The notes beneath the pieces were generated by a model. It was not told where the DNA came from. It ran no database searches and saw only the letters and a program-made list of their open reading frames with translations. The position numbers were made by a program, and so were the translations under genes. Shown here piece after piece: positions 47,063 to 61,500 of a DNA stretch of 64,000 nucleotides. The stretch is from Cynocephalus volans (Eukaryota; Chordata; Mammalia; Dermoptera; Cynocephalidae): contig NC_084461.1 of assembly GCF_027409185.1 (NCBI RefSeq), positions 139,483,001 to 139,547,000 on the forward strand. The letters are read 5' to 3'. Each line of letters opens with the position of its first letter. Position 1 is the stretch's first letter.

Positions 47063-49530
47063 CCTCAAAGTGGCACATTGGGCACAGGAGGGGGGAAAAA
47101 GGGTGAGTAATGGCAGGTCTTCCTCCTGGCAGCCTCTCTATCCTGCAGAAACGCCACTCCTGGCTCCTTGAACACAGCCAGGAGTGAAACAGTCAATAGA
47201 ACCTGCTGTCAAAATTTCCATCAAACTTTTTTAATTCCACCCTCTTCCAGTTCACAGTACAATTTTATGGCATGGAGGTGGTATTAAAATAACAAAATTA
47301 AAACAAAACAAAAAGCAAGAGAACGATAACCTGGATCTCTTTCTGGCATGGCTGCAGGGAGAGGGTGAATTTCAGGTTTAAAAGGCTCATGCAGTCATGA
47401 CGGCTGCTGCACTGTCTGTAGAACCGTCCGTTCCCCGAGGTGAGGGAGAGGAGCCGGACAAGCCACAAGAACGTCTACGAGGCACGGGGGGTTGGGTTTA
47501 GGGTGTTCGTTTGCTTACAAGGGGGTCTTTTCACCTTTGCTCTTCTGGGACTCAGCCTTGAGGCATGGGGTGTTGGGGTCATGTTTACATGGAAGGCTGT
47601 CCCCTGACTGAACAGGCAGTGAGGATGGGGAGCAACGATGGCCCGTACCAGAGAGCCAGGGCCAGAATGTCACAGCCACCCAAGGGAGGAGAAACTCATT
47701 TTCCTGAGATTTTTCTAAACCCATCTCATGTTTGTCCCCAGGTGCACATCCCATATCTCCCACTTGTCTACAAACCTAATAAGAACATCGATTAAGCACC
47801 TGCTGTGTGCAGAGAACCATAAGGGGCCCTGCGGTGGTGGGTGGGGAGTCAAAAGCTCAGCCTCTTCCTTGCATTGAGATTTGTTTCAAAAGCCAACAAT
47901 TGCTCATTGCAGAGGTGGGGAGGCCCCTGGAAATCCTCAAAGAAGTGGAATTCAGGCCAGCTGCCCTCTGAGAGCCACTCAGCACCTTTCTGGGGGTGGG
48001 AGACAGTCTCCAGAGAATACCTCCAGCTACGTTGTGAAAATTGTTCTATCTAGCAGAGCACCGTACAGCCCCACTTCCCTGCTCCAGTGAGTCGGGCTCC
48101 CCCATCTGCACAGACCTCTGTTTCTGTGAGGCTCAGGTAAAGGCAATGCCTGGAAGAGAACCAAAGGATGTGGATAATAAAAAGGCTGGGGGAAGGGGGT
48201 GGCAGCTGAGACTGTTCCAACCTGGCTGTTGATGGCTGCCTTCCCCAGGGATCTCCAACAGCTCCCTTGGTTAGAAACAGGCCTGCTCTCTGCTCAGAGG
48301 GCAATGGTCCTGCCTCACGTCAGTGACCAGACCACTAGGAACAAGTGGGCCCCTTTGTGTGTTCTTTGTTACTAACTAGGGTGCCTGGGATGCCTGCTCC
48401 CTTCACTATACCTGCTGCCATCCCTAGGAACCCCACCTAGATTCAGGTCAGGAAGTAAGCAGGAAGACTTTCATGCTGCTGAGGTCACAAAACACAATGA
48501 AACACAAAGATATGATCCCCATGGCCAGGCCCCCAGTCTACTCTGGTCACCAGTCCTGAGATCTGATGCAGGAAATCCAGTGGCCAGCCCTTGAGGCAGG
48601 ACCTTGATTTTTTGGTCATGAGCACCAGTCACCAGGAGCTCAGGACCACTGAGAGTCCACTCACCAAAGCACCACACATTAGAATGGGTCTGAGGTGAGG
48701 AGGAAAAGACAAAAGCATGGGACACTAGGAAAGTGCAGAAGAGAGAACAAAGAGTGATCAAGGATTACCAGGAGTGGAAAATCGCAACCTTTGGCATCAT
48801 GGCTCAGAGAAGACCCAATCCTGGGGCTCCCCTTGCTGTCTACAGTGCCTCCAAATAGTACCTGTCTGAGTCAGAGTGACCCATGTGAACAAGGAAAGTT
48901 GGGGGCCTGGGGGGAGGTGGGGAGGGGACTTGGCTCGTCACATGCAGCCACATAGCCAGGAGCTGTCACCTCAACCAAGCCCTGGGCAGGACCACAGGAA
49001 TGGCTGGCTTGACCTTTCCTTGATCTCTAAAAGCTAAAAGGGATGGCCAAGGGTCCAGCCTCTGTCCAGCCTGGGACCTTTGAGGGAGACGGAAGCAACA
49101 GAAAGCTCTCATGCATACCCTCCACTACAGCATGTGGATGGATGGCTTCTCCAAGCTAAGGCCTGGTCCGGTGGGCTGAACAGAACTTTTCCCAGCTGGG
49201 CTGGCTGGCGCAGACATCCTTGCACCTCTGGGCTGGGAGGCTGGAGGGAGAAGCTGCCATTCATCCTCCTCCCTGCTCTCCCCTCTCTCCCCGGGGCTGG
49301 ATATTGCACAGAACAACACTTAGAAGCCATTGGATTATAGTCCTTTTGGGCCACCGAGGAAGAACAAGGAGGTTCTGAGTCAAGAAGGGGATTTTTGGAG
49401 ATGTGGTGGTTCCAGGAGGAGGGCAGGAGGAGCTCAGAAGTGGCCAGACATGCTTCTTCCAGATTCCATGGCCATAGATCTTCTGTGGTGTCTGGAGTCC
49501 TCAAGGAAAGGGAGAACCCCTTAGATGGGT

Positions 49531-49584
49531 CTAGATTTTTGAGCTAGTTATCCACCCAGCCCTCTGTGATCTGTATTCAGGAAA
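49531..49584 (-). CDS. ADAM19: ADAM19 terminal coding exon
   Basis: The acceptor is CTTTCCAG. It has 17 codons, [17 protein letters not shown], then TAG. It is homologous to the short-isoform end I know from human and mouse ([17 protein letters not shown]-like). The exon is too short to stand out as an open frame. Confidence 0.9.
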   Translation of the reverse strand, partial: FPEYRSQRAGWITSSKI

Positions 49585-52500
49585 CTGGAAAGAAAGAGAA
49601 GGGAGGGAGAAAGAAATCAGCTGGGTGCGAATCAATGGGCTCAATGGGGAATGGTCCTCTCGTTTTGACAGCTTGGAAGGATAGACAGGTCATCGCTGAG
49701 AAGAAAGGTTTCCTGTAGATGTCTGTTGATGTGTCTGCTCACCCAGACCATCAGCCCTGTGGTGACAGGTGTGGTGGGGACCCCTATCACCAGCTGACCA
49801 GTCACCCCTCCCTCCTCCCTTCCTCATAAAGCTGCAGCGCAGGCCACAGATGTCCCAATGCCTTGCAGGAATACAGGGCTGTCAGCAGCATCCTCCCCCT
49901 TCCAGGACAGGCAACTGAGATCACATCAGCCACAGAGAAGAGGTGATAGTGGGGCCATGTGTGCACAGCCAGGTGGTTTACATAAAATAACCGCCTTGAT
50001 CTGCACAGAAGCCGTGTGGGGCTGCTTACTGCTGCTTATAATTACCCTTGTACAGATAAGGAAATTAAGCCTCAAGAGAGGGACTTGCTCAGGGTTGCTG
50101 TTAAGGTTGGATGCAATGCAGATTTGAAGCCACCATAGCTCAGGCTCCTAAGCATCACCTTTCACATGAAGCCAAAACACCCTAGCACTAATTGAAGAAA
50201 CAGTCAAATGGGCCCCAAGAAATGCTAAGCTTTCGTCCTTGGCTTCTGTCCTGGAAGTTCAGCCCAGACAACAAAAAGCATGCACTAGTTTGTTTTCTCA
50301 AACACACACTTGTCCCCCTGGGGCCTTCTGGTACCAGCTTTTACCTTGGGGGCTTCTGTGGACTCACCTTAGGGACAGGTGCTGCCAGAGGCCGGGGAGG
50401 CTGAAGGCCAGCAGCAGAGGGCCGCAGCGTGGAGGTGCCTCCTGGCCTGGGGAGGTTCCTGCGGCCTGGCACTGGGTTCGCTGGGAGGGCCTTCTGGGGC
50501 GGTCGAGGCCTGGAGAAATCCTGGAGAGAAAGCAAAAAGCCTCACTCCAAGGCCAGAGGGGCCGATCGAAAGATAATGTTTCTGATATCTTAGGGGTCAA
50601 AATCAGATGAAAAAAAGGTATGTACTATATGGTCCCATTTAAAAAGAAACTGTGTATGTGTGTATATAATGTGTCTACATGCTCAGGAGAAAGCCTTTTT
50701 GGTGAGCAAGTTGGCAGTATCTGTTAAAATTAGAAATGATCATTCTCTGATCTCATAATTCCACTTCCCATTACCCATGTTAGAGAACTGTTTGCACAGG
50801 TGCACACAAATGAAACTCCAGGGATGTACTTTGCAGCACTCTTTGTGACAGTACAGAAATTATAAACACCCAAATTTCCATCAATAAAGAAATACCTCAA
50901 ATTATAAAATCATATACAATGTAACATTTAAAAAGAATGAAGTAGGTTGGTATGGGCTGATGTGGAAAAATGTTCAAGAGTTCTTGTTAAGTGGAGAAAA
51001 CAAGCTGAAGTACGAGCTGCAGAGGACAGTTAACATAACATATGTCACTGCACCCCCCCGCCCCACTGTAAACATAGTGAACAGGAAAAAGTCAGGAAGG
51101 ACACAGACCACATCCATAACAGAGCTTACACTGAGATGGGGTGTAAGTGGGGAAGGAGGGGGTCTAGGTGAACATTCAATTTTTTAATACATATTTAACA
51201 ATATGTGAATTACCTGTGCAAATAAAAATAAGATTTAAAAAAAGACAAAACCACAGTTTTTTCACTTTGGCAGTTGCTACGGTTGGAATGTCTGTCCCCC
51301 CTAAAGCTCATGTTAAAACTTAATCCTCATGTAGCAATATTAAGATGGTGGGAAATCTGACTATGGTATTTGAAAGGTGGAGCCTTTAAGAGGTGATTGG
51401 ATTGTGAGAGCTCTGCCCTCAGGAACGGATGACCCCACTCATGGATTAATTGGTTAACCGAATAATAGGTTATCAGGCAGTAGCCTGGGGGCTTTATAAG
51501 GAGAGGAAGAAGCATGTGCGCAGGCTCTTGACCCTCATCTACTTCTTTTTCTTTTCATATCACTTATCCTTTCTAGCATGTACACGTCCTTTTCTTATTA
51601 AATTGATTTTTATTTTCTCTCTCTCCATGCCCTGCAAAAACAGAAGCGGGGGCAGGGGCCCTTGTCTGTTTGGTTTGATAACATCTTAAGCATCTAGACC
51701 TGTGCCTAGTATACAGTAGGCACTCAACACATATTCGTTGAATAAATATTCTACTCAAGTTTCTTAAATTAAGTATGTACTTCTGTGCAAATCAAACTTC
51801 TTGAAGTAAACATGTATTGTTTCTGCAGCTGAAAAAAAATTTTTATGGGCAAAGAATGAACCATGCCACCCACCGGTCCCCAAGCTGGTGGGGTGAAAGA
51901 GAGAAGCCGATTCTGAGGGTGGGAGTTCCAGTGCCTGCTCTCCATGACTAGTTCCCCTTCATGACGGGGTCTCTAACAAGCATAAAAATGGACAAAAGAC
52001 AAGCATGCAGAGAGGGCAGGAGAAACTCCAGGAGCTGAGATTTTCCACAGGAAGCTTTGCAGAGTCAGAAAACTGACAGCAGAAACTAAAGCCCAGAGAA
52101 CAGCAGAGCAGCGAAGTCTTGTGACCATAAAGCCATGTTCTTCAGTTCCACCCCATTCCCCTCCCCAGCCCAGGACAGCTGCCAAACTTCAGTGGCTGAT
52201 GGAGACCAGGATGGAGACCTTCTTGTGGGGAGCGCCAGCTGGGTGCAGGCGTCAGGCTGCAGTTAGGAAATGCCATGCACCCTCTGCCGCTTGCTGTGCA
52301 AAATGAGCCACTGGGGGCTTGTTATCTGGGCAGGACCTTTAGCAGCATGTCAGCACTGGGCCTCCCAAGGCAGCGACCTGCCACAAGCCACATCTGACAT
52401 GACCCAGCTCGGCTCTACCAGTGGCCTCACCAGCACTGTTCTCCAAAAGCAGAAACAGTTTTCAAAAGCTGAACCACCCTGGCCCACAGCTCCTTTCCTC

Positions 52501-55500
52501 AAGGGGTGGCATCTCATTCAATCAGGTTGCACCAGCCAGACACTGGGCCATCATCCCTGTCAACCCCTATTTGCAATGGATCCTCAAGTCCTGTCTGTTT
52601 CTCTTCTACACATTTCTCATCGGCTTCACTCATCACCCCTGCCACCTCCTTGCTCCAAGCTATTATCATCTTTCTCCAGGAAAACGTTTAAGCCTTCTAA
52701 CTAGAATGTCTATTTGCTGCTAGGGTGATTCTTTCATTTTTTAAAACTTTTTAAGTGTAACATACAGATAAAAAGGTGAAAAAACCCATAAATATACAAC
52801 CAGATGAATTGTCACAAAATGTACACACTTATGTCATCCCTACCCAGGTCAAAAATTAGAAAATTAACAGTCCCAGAAGCATCTGTGGACCCCTCCCAGA
52901 CACTACACCTTCCTTCTACCTAAAGGTAGCCTGAAGAGTGATTCTTATCAATGGCAAATCTCAGCATGTCACCATGTGCCACCACTGTTCTCCTCCCATG
53001 GGATGCAGACTAATGTCCTGATCAAGCCTACGTGTCCAACCCCCCTGGCTCTCCAGCCTCATCTCATAACTCTTAGGCTCCAGGTACACAGGCCTTTAAG
53101 TTGCTCCAACCTGCAGGGCTCTCTCCCATCACATAGCCTCCCAGGACCAGGAAAGCTCTTTCCTTCCCTACCTCTCACAGCCGGGTGAACTCCTTTTCCT
53201 CCTTCATGTCACAGCTGAAATGTCACCTACTCAGGGAAGCCTTCCTGGATTTCCCAGACTAGGTCGATTCCCCCCATTACTGGTTTTCCGAGCACACTGA
53301 ACCTCTCCTTCACGGCACATATTGTTGGAACTGCATGGATCCCAGCACCTCTTCCCCAGCAGAATGTGGGCTCTGGGAGGCAGAGCTGCCATCTTCTTTG
53401 CTCGCCAGTGCCTGGCACAGAGCAGAAGCTCATATATTTGTGGAAAGAGCAGAAGAGGTAAGTTTCACCCCCCATCTCTCCAGGGTGGTCCACATCGCCC
53501 AACCAGGAGGTGGTGGAGCTCAGATGTGGTTGGCAGACTAGAGACTGTGAGTGCCCCCAGGGCAGGGGGATGTCTCATTCAGCTGGGTTCAAGTCCTGGC
53601 CCCTCCACTCACAAACCGTGGGATCATGGGTGAGTCCCTTCAGCCCTGTGAGACTCAGTGACCTCCATGAGAAACGAGGGTAGCGATAACTCACTTCTCC
53701 GAATGGATTCGAGGAGGCAGGCAGCTGGCCAGATCTTATCCCTTCAGCACCCCCCCCCCCTCCCCAGAGCAGCTGCCTCCCACTGCCGTGGAGAAACCCC
53801 TGCTTGGGCCCCGGGGCCCAGGAGAAGCTGTGCTTGGGATCCGTGTGCCGGGCACCTGCCATGGGCTGGGTGGCCCCCTGTCCTCGGGACTCCTGCCAGC
53901 AGCCACCAGGGAGAGTCAGAGGCAACACATGGAGACCCCACCATCTCTCCCACCCAGCTGCATTCCCATTGACCCTGATACCCCCTAACCTAGTGCTTGG
54001 CACCTCGGGGTGACATGGGGTGAGGCTGCCCCATGTTTGAACAAGCCTCCGGTGTGGGTTTTTAGGAACAGTGGTCTGAATGGACTGCTCCCCGACACAC
54101 TCCCTCCATCCCCCGCCCTCCTCTGGCACCTCTGGTCTCCCGCTACACCCTTGTCTCTACATAGTTACTCTCTCCCTTCCTCTCCTCTGTCTCTGCTATG
54201 GACTGAATTGTGCACCCCACTCCCACCCCCAAAAATTCTTATGTTGAAGCCCTAACACCCAGTATCTCAGAATGTACCCATATTTACAAAGAAGGTCTTT
54301 AAAGAGGTGGTTAAGTTAAAATGAGGCCATTAGGGTGGGCCCTTATCCAACCTGGCATCCTTATAAGAAGAGGCAATTTGGACACACACAGAGACACCCA
54401 GGATGCGGCAGAGGCCATGTGAGGACAGAGTAAGAAGGCAGCCATTTGCAAGCCAAGGAGAGGGGCCTCAGGAGAAACCTACCCTGACAGGATCTTGATC
54501 TTGGATGTCCAGCCTCCAGAACTGTGAGAGAATGAATTTCTGTTGTTGAAGCCACTCAGTCTGTGGTGTTTTGTTATGGCAGCTCTGGCAAGCTAAAACA
54601 CTCTCCACCTCCTCTATTCCTCCTTCCTCTTGCTTCCTTCCTCCCTTTCTCTCTCCCTGTCAATTTTTTCCCCTCCCTTTCTGCCTGGATTTTTCCATTC
54701 CAATGCCTCATACAAGAGAAATCAGAAAGTAGCAGCTTCACATCAGAGAACCAGACCTAATGCTCTCAGCTCTGCCAAACCGTAACACTGCCTAGTCCTA
54801 GAGACTCTCCAAAGCTTGCAGCTAACTCCACAGTCCTTAGGACCAGAGACAGCCTGGGGCCCACGGAGCCCTCTGGACTATGCCCAAGAAAAGCAGTCTC
54901 ATTTGAGGGGTCACACCTGAAACACACAGGCCAGTTCTAGAAGGCAACTCACCTGGCCACTGACCCAGAAATCCCCGTGTCTACACTGGCGGAACTTCTG
55001 TCAGGTACAGCTGGTGCCATCAGAACACAGACACATCACCGGGTGGTGGCTCTGCTTCCATGAGCACCAGTGGTGACAGTGGAGAGCCTAGACCCCACTC
55101 TCAGCTCCCAGAGGCCCCTCCCCCTTAACCTGCCCCTCAGATGAGCAAGACATTGGGGGTCATCCCTTGGTAAGACTCCCACTACTGGAAGATACCGACA
55201 GCTGCAATTTGATGGAATAAATAGTATGACGAGAGAAGTACAGGGGTACCAAACTCAGACTTCAGGGGTCAAAGAAGGCTTCTTGGGAGAAGTGGCATCT
55301 AAGAACAGATCTGAGGATGAACAGGAGCTGGCTGTGCAAAGGGCAAAAGGAGCATACCAGGCAGAAGAAACAGCATTTGCAAAGACCTAGAGGGCAAAAG
55401 AGCATGGAGAACTGAAAGAGTTAATTCCAAGAGGAAGGGGGGAGGATAGTGGTTTGTCATAAAATAGGCCAAGCAGGGAGGAAATGTCCTGTGATTTCGG

Positions 55501-58500
55501 GGCTGCCTGGGGGGTACATTTCCCCATGTTCATTGCTCTAACCCTCTGTGTGCTCCCGAGGCAATCAGCTTATGACCCAAGAAGTTCCATCCTTCTAGCC
55601 TCTGAAATTACCCATGACAGGTGGCATTAAAGGCAATGCTACTAGCCCAAGGTTGCTGAGAACCCACTCACCTTAGAGAGGATGCAATTTGGTGCAGGGG
55701 GCACTGGACGACTTGGGGGAGGCCTCCTGGATGACTCCTTTCTCTCAACTTGGGATCTGGCCCCTGGTGAGTCCCTAGTAGCCCTGCTGAGATGTGCTGG
55801 CAATGGTGTAGGTGGGGACCCGCCGTGCAGATAGTCTGGAGGGGGCCGCGGAGGAGGCTGGGAGGGCTTCCGTAGGGTTTCAGGGGTGTTGGTCACCTGT
55901 ATGCAAGGAATCTTCAATACACTTAAAAACTCAGGGATGCCCTTGTGTGTCTCATTGAGATGAACAGAGGTTGAGGGGAGTATAGACATGCTGACCTGCT
56001 ACAAACCCAGAGGATCCCAGAGGTCAGACACAACCCTTAAAGTCATTGGGGGATATCAGAACCAACTGGCATGCCTCTCAAGCCAATAAAATGGCTTTTA
56101 TTACCAATCCCATGGGCCCACAGAGGTTCTTAGAAAACCCAGCACAGTCCTGAGGGAGGAAGGAAAAGTAGCCAAGTCCAATGGTGCAAAGCCCTTACCT
56201 TTCGTTTGCCCTGGGGTGTCTGCAACTTGAAAGTAGGGTTGGCATGGCCAGTTCCACTGTTCTGAGACACCCTGAAAGGACAGCTAGAAACAAGGAATGG
56301 GAGAGGGGGGTCAAGGGGGATATTCAGCACAGGTCAGTGACTCAGTTCTTTTGACCCAAGCATGGCCAGCAAGCAGCTACATCTTCCCCCAGTCTGCTCT
56401 AGAGGAAGTGGGACTGGTCCTCTCAAATCCCATCTTCCTAGGTAAGGAGACTTGTATGTGGCCCAAGGAGAACTCTCAAGAAAAGAGAGTTGACCTACAC
56501 AAAGCCGAGTTTTCTCAGCACTTTTTCTTCAACCTTTGAAGATCTTTCTCCCCTAAGGAGACATAAAGATATCAATAGCCATCAACCAATCCCCCTCAAG
56601 CATAGATCCAGAAAGACCTGGGATTTAACATCCCCTCCAGAACAAGTGTAACTTAATAGGAGACTTGGAGACTTTACATCTTCAATGTCCAAAGGAATAA
56701 ATCACTTTTTAAAAAAAAGTGAGTCTGTCTTGAGGGGACGTCCAGCCACCCCTGTGATTGACTTGAGCTAGTCATCTGTTCTCCGTTGCCTCAACTTCCT
56801 GTTCTTTAAAATGGGGAACATATCAATTAGATAAAGGAAGGCAAATGAGTTTTTATTTCATATTCCGACTTGAACTGGTTGGGAGCATTCTGCTAAGAAG
56901 GATTCAGAAGTGACGAGCAGGCTCAGTACAGAGTATTCAGAGTGAGATTAACTAGTCGTGTCTGCCACAGTCACAGAGCATGGCAAAAGGGGTGAGGGCA
57001 GAGTTACCCTGCTTCATCTTCCCTGAATTAGACCCACCACCACCAACTCTTTCACTTGGTACTGCCCATGGAGAGCTTTAAAATCCAGAAGTGGACCCTG
57101 AGTGCTTCAGGACACCCTGTCATACCTGAACTGCTGTCTCAACTTGGAAGGGAGGGTCGAGGGCTTGAGTTGGCCCAGTTTGTTGTTCTGTTTACAGCAG
57201 TAGTACACCAGCATAAGGGCCACCAGCACAAAGATGGCTGTGAACACACCAGCGATCACAGGTCCAACACCTTCCAGAAATAGAAGCCAAGCGAGAGATT
57301 TAGACGCTGTTTGGGCTATAGCAGTGGATTGCAAACAATGTATTCCTGATTCTTCTGTAAACATTTGATTTGCATTTAATTTGTATTACTTATTTTAACC
57401 TAAAAATAATAATAAAAAGCGCACATTATGCACCACTGGGAAACCACTAATATTAACTTAAACAGCCAGGTCAATTTGCTTTGTGCAGACCTTATATTAT
57501 AAAGCTTCTCCAGACACTTCTGTTTACTTGAACAGAGTCCCTTTCAAGGCAAGCGGTTTAAGCTTTGTTATCATTTGCCACTGGTTTTCAGCCTGACTCA
57601 TGATTTTCCTGGACACAAAGCAACCAACATTTTTGCAACTCAGATTGATTTGAGGCTAGAACCCTCACCTATAACCCACAATTTCACATTTGGTTTCATC
57701 AAAACTGCCTCAATGTTCTCACAGATTATAAATTTAAATGTACAAATATATTTATACCAATAAAACACTACTTTTATCTGTTTTATATATTAGGAGTTCT
57801 TCCTTGAAAGACTTTTTTAAAAGTACTTTGCTACTATTAAAAACAAAAAGGTTTGGAAACCACCCACAGGGCTAGAAACCCTGAGATATCTACTAAAAAA
57901 CTAAACTTTTCTGAGTGTCTGACTCCTCATTTTAACCTTTGTTCATCTAAGGAAATCTAATCTGCCCCAATGTGCCCCAGGTTCATGATTATTTTTAAGT
58001 GCCCCAAAAGGACTAGTCACTACCCCTTCAAAAGGGGTGTGAATATTCAATGACCTACAGTCTCTCTTAATCTCTTGCTCTACTAGGCAAGGGTTCATTC
58101 TCCTCAGTAGAAAGGACAGGAGAAGAGTGACTGGGCGTGGATACTCTACAACATGCCACTTGCCCCTGCAATGCCCATCCCTTCTCACAAAGGCAGGCAG
58201 GGGCCCTGAGCAGGCTGGGACTCACTGTCGGGGGGCATGGGCCCGCTGTCGATGCTGCCCCCTGGGCCAGACGTGTTGCAGAAGGGAGGGGCCCAGCCCC
58301 GCAGGCAGTGGCAGTTCTGGTTGTTGTTGCAGACCTAGAGGGAGGGAAGGGAAAGGGCGTCAGCACCCTGGAGAGCTCTGGCCTCCCACAGAGGCTGCCC
58401 CAGAGCCCCAGTGTGGAGGAGCCCAGAACCCGGGCACATGGGCACACGTACCCCATGGCCATTGCACTTCTTCCCGCAGCCTTCAGTTTCAAAGAAGGAG

Positions 58501-61500
58501 GTGTTCCTGCACTGCCCCTCGAAGCAAATCTGTAGCGAGGAGGAAGCAGAATCACTGGCACAACAGAAGGGACACTGGTTGGAAATTAGGGGACTGGGGT
58601 TTTGCGCTCAGAAAATATGGGGACCCAAAAGGGCAGCCCACTTCTGGTTATTAGTTACAGTGAAAAATAGAAAACAACCAAGGACAGGACAGTAGTTAAC
58701 TAAATTCTGCCATTGTTTTCGTAAATAGGGAGAAAATGATAAATTTTATATTGTTAAAATATTATATTTAACAATGTAATATTAAATGTTATTACATTAT
58801 GTATTACATTATGATATATTATGCTGATTATATCTTCATTACTTAATTGTATACTAATATATCCTAATTTCAATCTTATACCTAAAAATAACGATGGCGA
58901 AAGCAGCCTACTTTGCCAGGTACTATACCAAGTGCTTCATATGTTTTTTATATTTTCATTATCACAGTTAACTCTGTGAAAGAGTTGACGTTATTTTTCC
59001 CAGGCTTCCTTGACTTCTAGTCCATTTTTAATTCATATGATAATCATTGAGGATGAAAACGGTAACAGCTAGCCCCTCTAAGTGATTTACAGGGATTGTC
59101 TCCTTTAATCCTTACAACAGTTCTATGAAGTGGATGCCTGCTGTCACTATACATGTTTATAAAAAAGCCATTGAGGCTCAGAGGTTAGAGAGGCTGGGAT
59201 TCGAACCCAGGCATCCTCCCTCCAGAGCTCCTCTCTGCAGCCTGGCTCCTGAGGTAGGCCGGGAGAAGGGACTCACATGGTTGTAGCCACACTTGGTCCC
59301 AGTCATGACCAGGCCTGGGTCCAGCATGTCACCCTCCTCCTCAGGACTTCGGTAGACATGAGTGCCCCGGCATTTGATCTGCTTCCCATTCATCATGATG
59401 TCAGTGTTGATGGGCACCGCATTGGACTCCAGAGGCCGCATCTCAGAGGTCTGACATTGGATCTTCCCACACTTGGCATCTCTGGGCCCAAGAGAGAGGG
59501 AGGGAAGGAGATGGAATCTGAGGCAGGAGAACAGCTGGGGCACCACAGAGCTTCAGTCTTTCTTGGCGGAGACAGCAGGCTTGGGTAGTGTGGGATAAAG
59601 GCCTAGAGCAGTAAGTGTGCTCTAGAAACCCATCAGGAGAGACTGCATGCAGACTTAGACCAAGGGAAGGGTGTAGGCTTCCTGTCCCTGCACGGATATA
59701 GGCCAGGGAACTGTACTGGAAAGTCCTTACTTCAAGGACAACTGCCTGGCCTGAGCAATACGTCCCCTTATGCTCTTTACACCATCATCCACCCAGATCC
59801 TCTAGCCAGACGCCTGGGGTCATTTCCAACTCCCCACTCTACCTCACTCCTGGGTTCACACAATTGTTAAGCCCTGTCAATCTTCTGTCTGATGTATCTA
59901 CCCTAATTCACACCAACATCCTCCCTCACCTGAACTGCAAGAAACTGATTTCCTGCCTCCAGTATTGCCCCAAGGAGTCTAATTTCCACACTGCTCTTAA
60001 GCCAAAGTCCAAACTCCCCTAGCCATTCATTCAAGACTTTTCACAATCTAGTCCCTGCTTAACTATCCAGGCTCATTTCTCACAGTCCCCTCTCTATTGC
60101 ACCCCAATATTATACTTTGTATCAAACTTCTATCAGTTCTTTCAACTGCTGGTTTTTCTCTATCTGTATCTTTGCCTACAACAGTCTCCTATGCACCAGC
60201 ACCACTCCCAACCCTGTTCTCCTAGATAATTGCTCCAGATCTCAGCAGAGGCATAACTTTCTTTGGGAAATCACCATGACCCATTAAGTCGGGTTGGGTG
60301 GCTGATTACCACACTATACCACGACAACACTATATTGTTAATTAAAAGTTACACACACTCAGCACAGTATCTTATATATAGTAAACCCTCAATAGATAGT
60401 GGATAACCCTCAATATCCGCATCCAGCCCAGCGAAGACCGAGCCACTGCCAGAAGCCCCCCAGGCTCCCCTGCTGGAATGAGGGGGGGCACCACGGACCC
60501 CAACCATGCCTCCCCTCGTCCCTCCTCCTCCCACCCTATCCTCTTTCTTCTTCCCCTCTCCCCCTCCCCCCAACTGCTCCACAACATCTTAGAATGTAGA
60601 AAGAGTAACAACAACAACAATAAAGAAAGAAACTGAAAAAAAAGATTGTGGATAGATGGTTGAATGGATGCATAGATGGGTGGGTGGGTGGATAAAGGGA
60701 TGAATGGATGGATGGGTGGGTGGATAGTTAGTTGGAATGAATGAATGAGTGAATGAATGATGGGCTATTTAAATGAGGGTATAATTAGCACCCTGCAGAA
60801 AGGACCCAAAAAGGTATATTCCCTGCTATACTATAAGGTGATCCCAAAAGGAAGCCCGATCAGCTTTCTAGGAAGCACTGACACCTGCCCCTGCACCTAC
60901 TTCCTTAGGGCTGATTGGGACATTGTCAAACAACAGGCCAAGAATAGATGGCTGACTTCAACTGATTTATTTAAAGGTCCAGCTCTGGAGCCAGCCATGC
61001 TGCTGAGCTGGGCATCAGTGAGTAAGGATAGAGCAGGAATTGCTTTGTCACCCGTCGTCTCACGTGGTCTGCCCTACAGTCCTCACCTCAAGTTGCACTC
61101 CTTGTATACACCATTCATGTCCTTTCCACAGTTTCCAAAGGCGTCTCCTGCTACATTCACCATCTCAAAGCAGAGATCAGGGGCAGGCCTGGCTCCTGGG
61201 TAGGCATGAAACAACATTTATTAGTACACTAGACTGCTGAAAGCCCCCAAAGGACAAAACTAGCCTTCGGTAAAATCATGAGGTTAAGAAAGTTTTGGGG
61301 GAGGGAATTCTCAGCCTCTTCCTCCTGTACCCTATCAGCTTATTCCATCCCTGTATTCTCATTAAGACCTACTCACAGAAAAATGTTTTATATCAGTTCT
61401 TTATACCTTATTAAGAATTTGTACCTGTGGGGGTTTGTACACTAAGCTGCTCTCTAATAAAGAAGCCCGTTCCATTTCAGAATTCTGAAAAGTGGGTAAT

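Larger units (their letters stand above)
45930..49530 (-). other. ADAM19: probable ADAM19 3' UTR
   Basis: This follows the ADAM19 stop on the minus strand. Its far end (45930-46290) looks like a mature 3' end: AT-rich, with ATTAAA at about 45937-45942 in the ADAM19 sense and no repeat. Other possible signals are an ATTAAA near 47228 and an AATAAA at 46375-46380 inside the inserted 724-bp element, so the transcript may end earlier. Exact ends are not known from sequence alone. Confidence 0.45.

Noticed and set aside
53741-53766. poly(C) tract as functional element
   Set aside because: It is a simple homopolymer run next to CCCC-rich sequence, with nothing further to support a function.
58127-58654. 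175-codon plus-strand frame over ADAM19 EGF-region exons
   Set aside because: It is antisense to two exons with correct splice sites and crosses their introns; no similarity was recognised.
60640-60765. CRISPR-like array
   Set aside because: The units are imperfect tetranucleotides without spacers, in a mammalian intron; a simple repeat.
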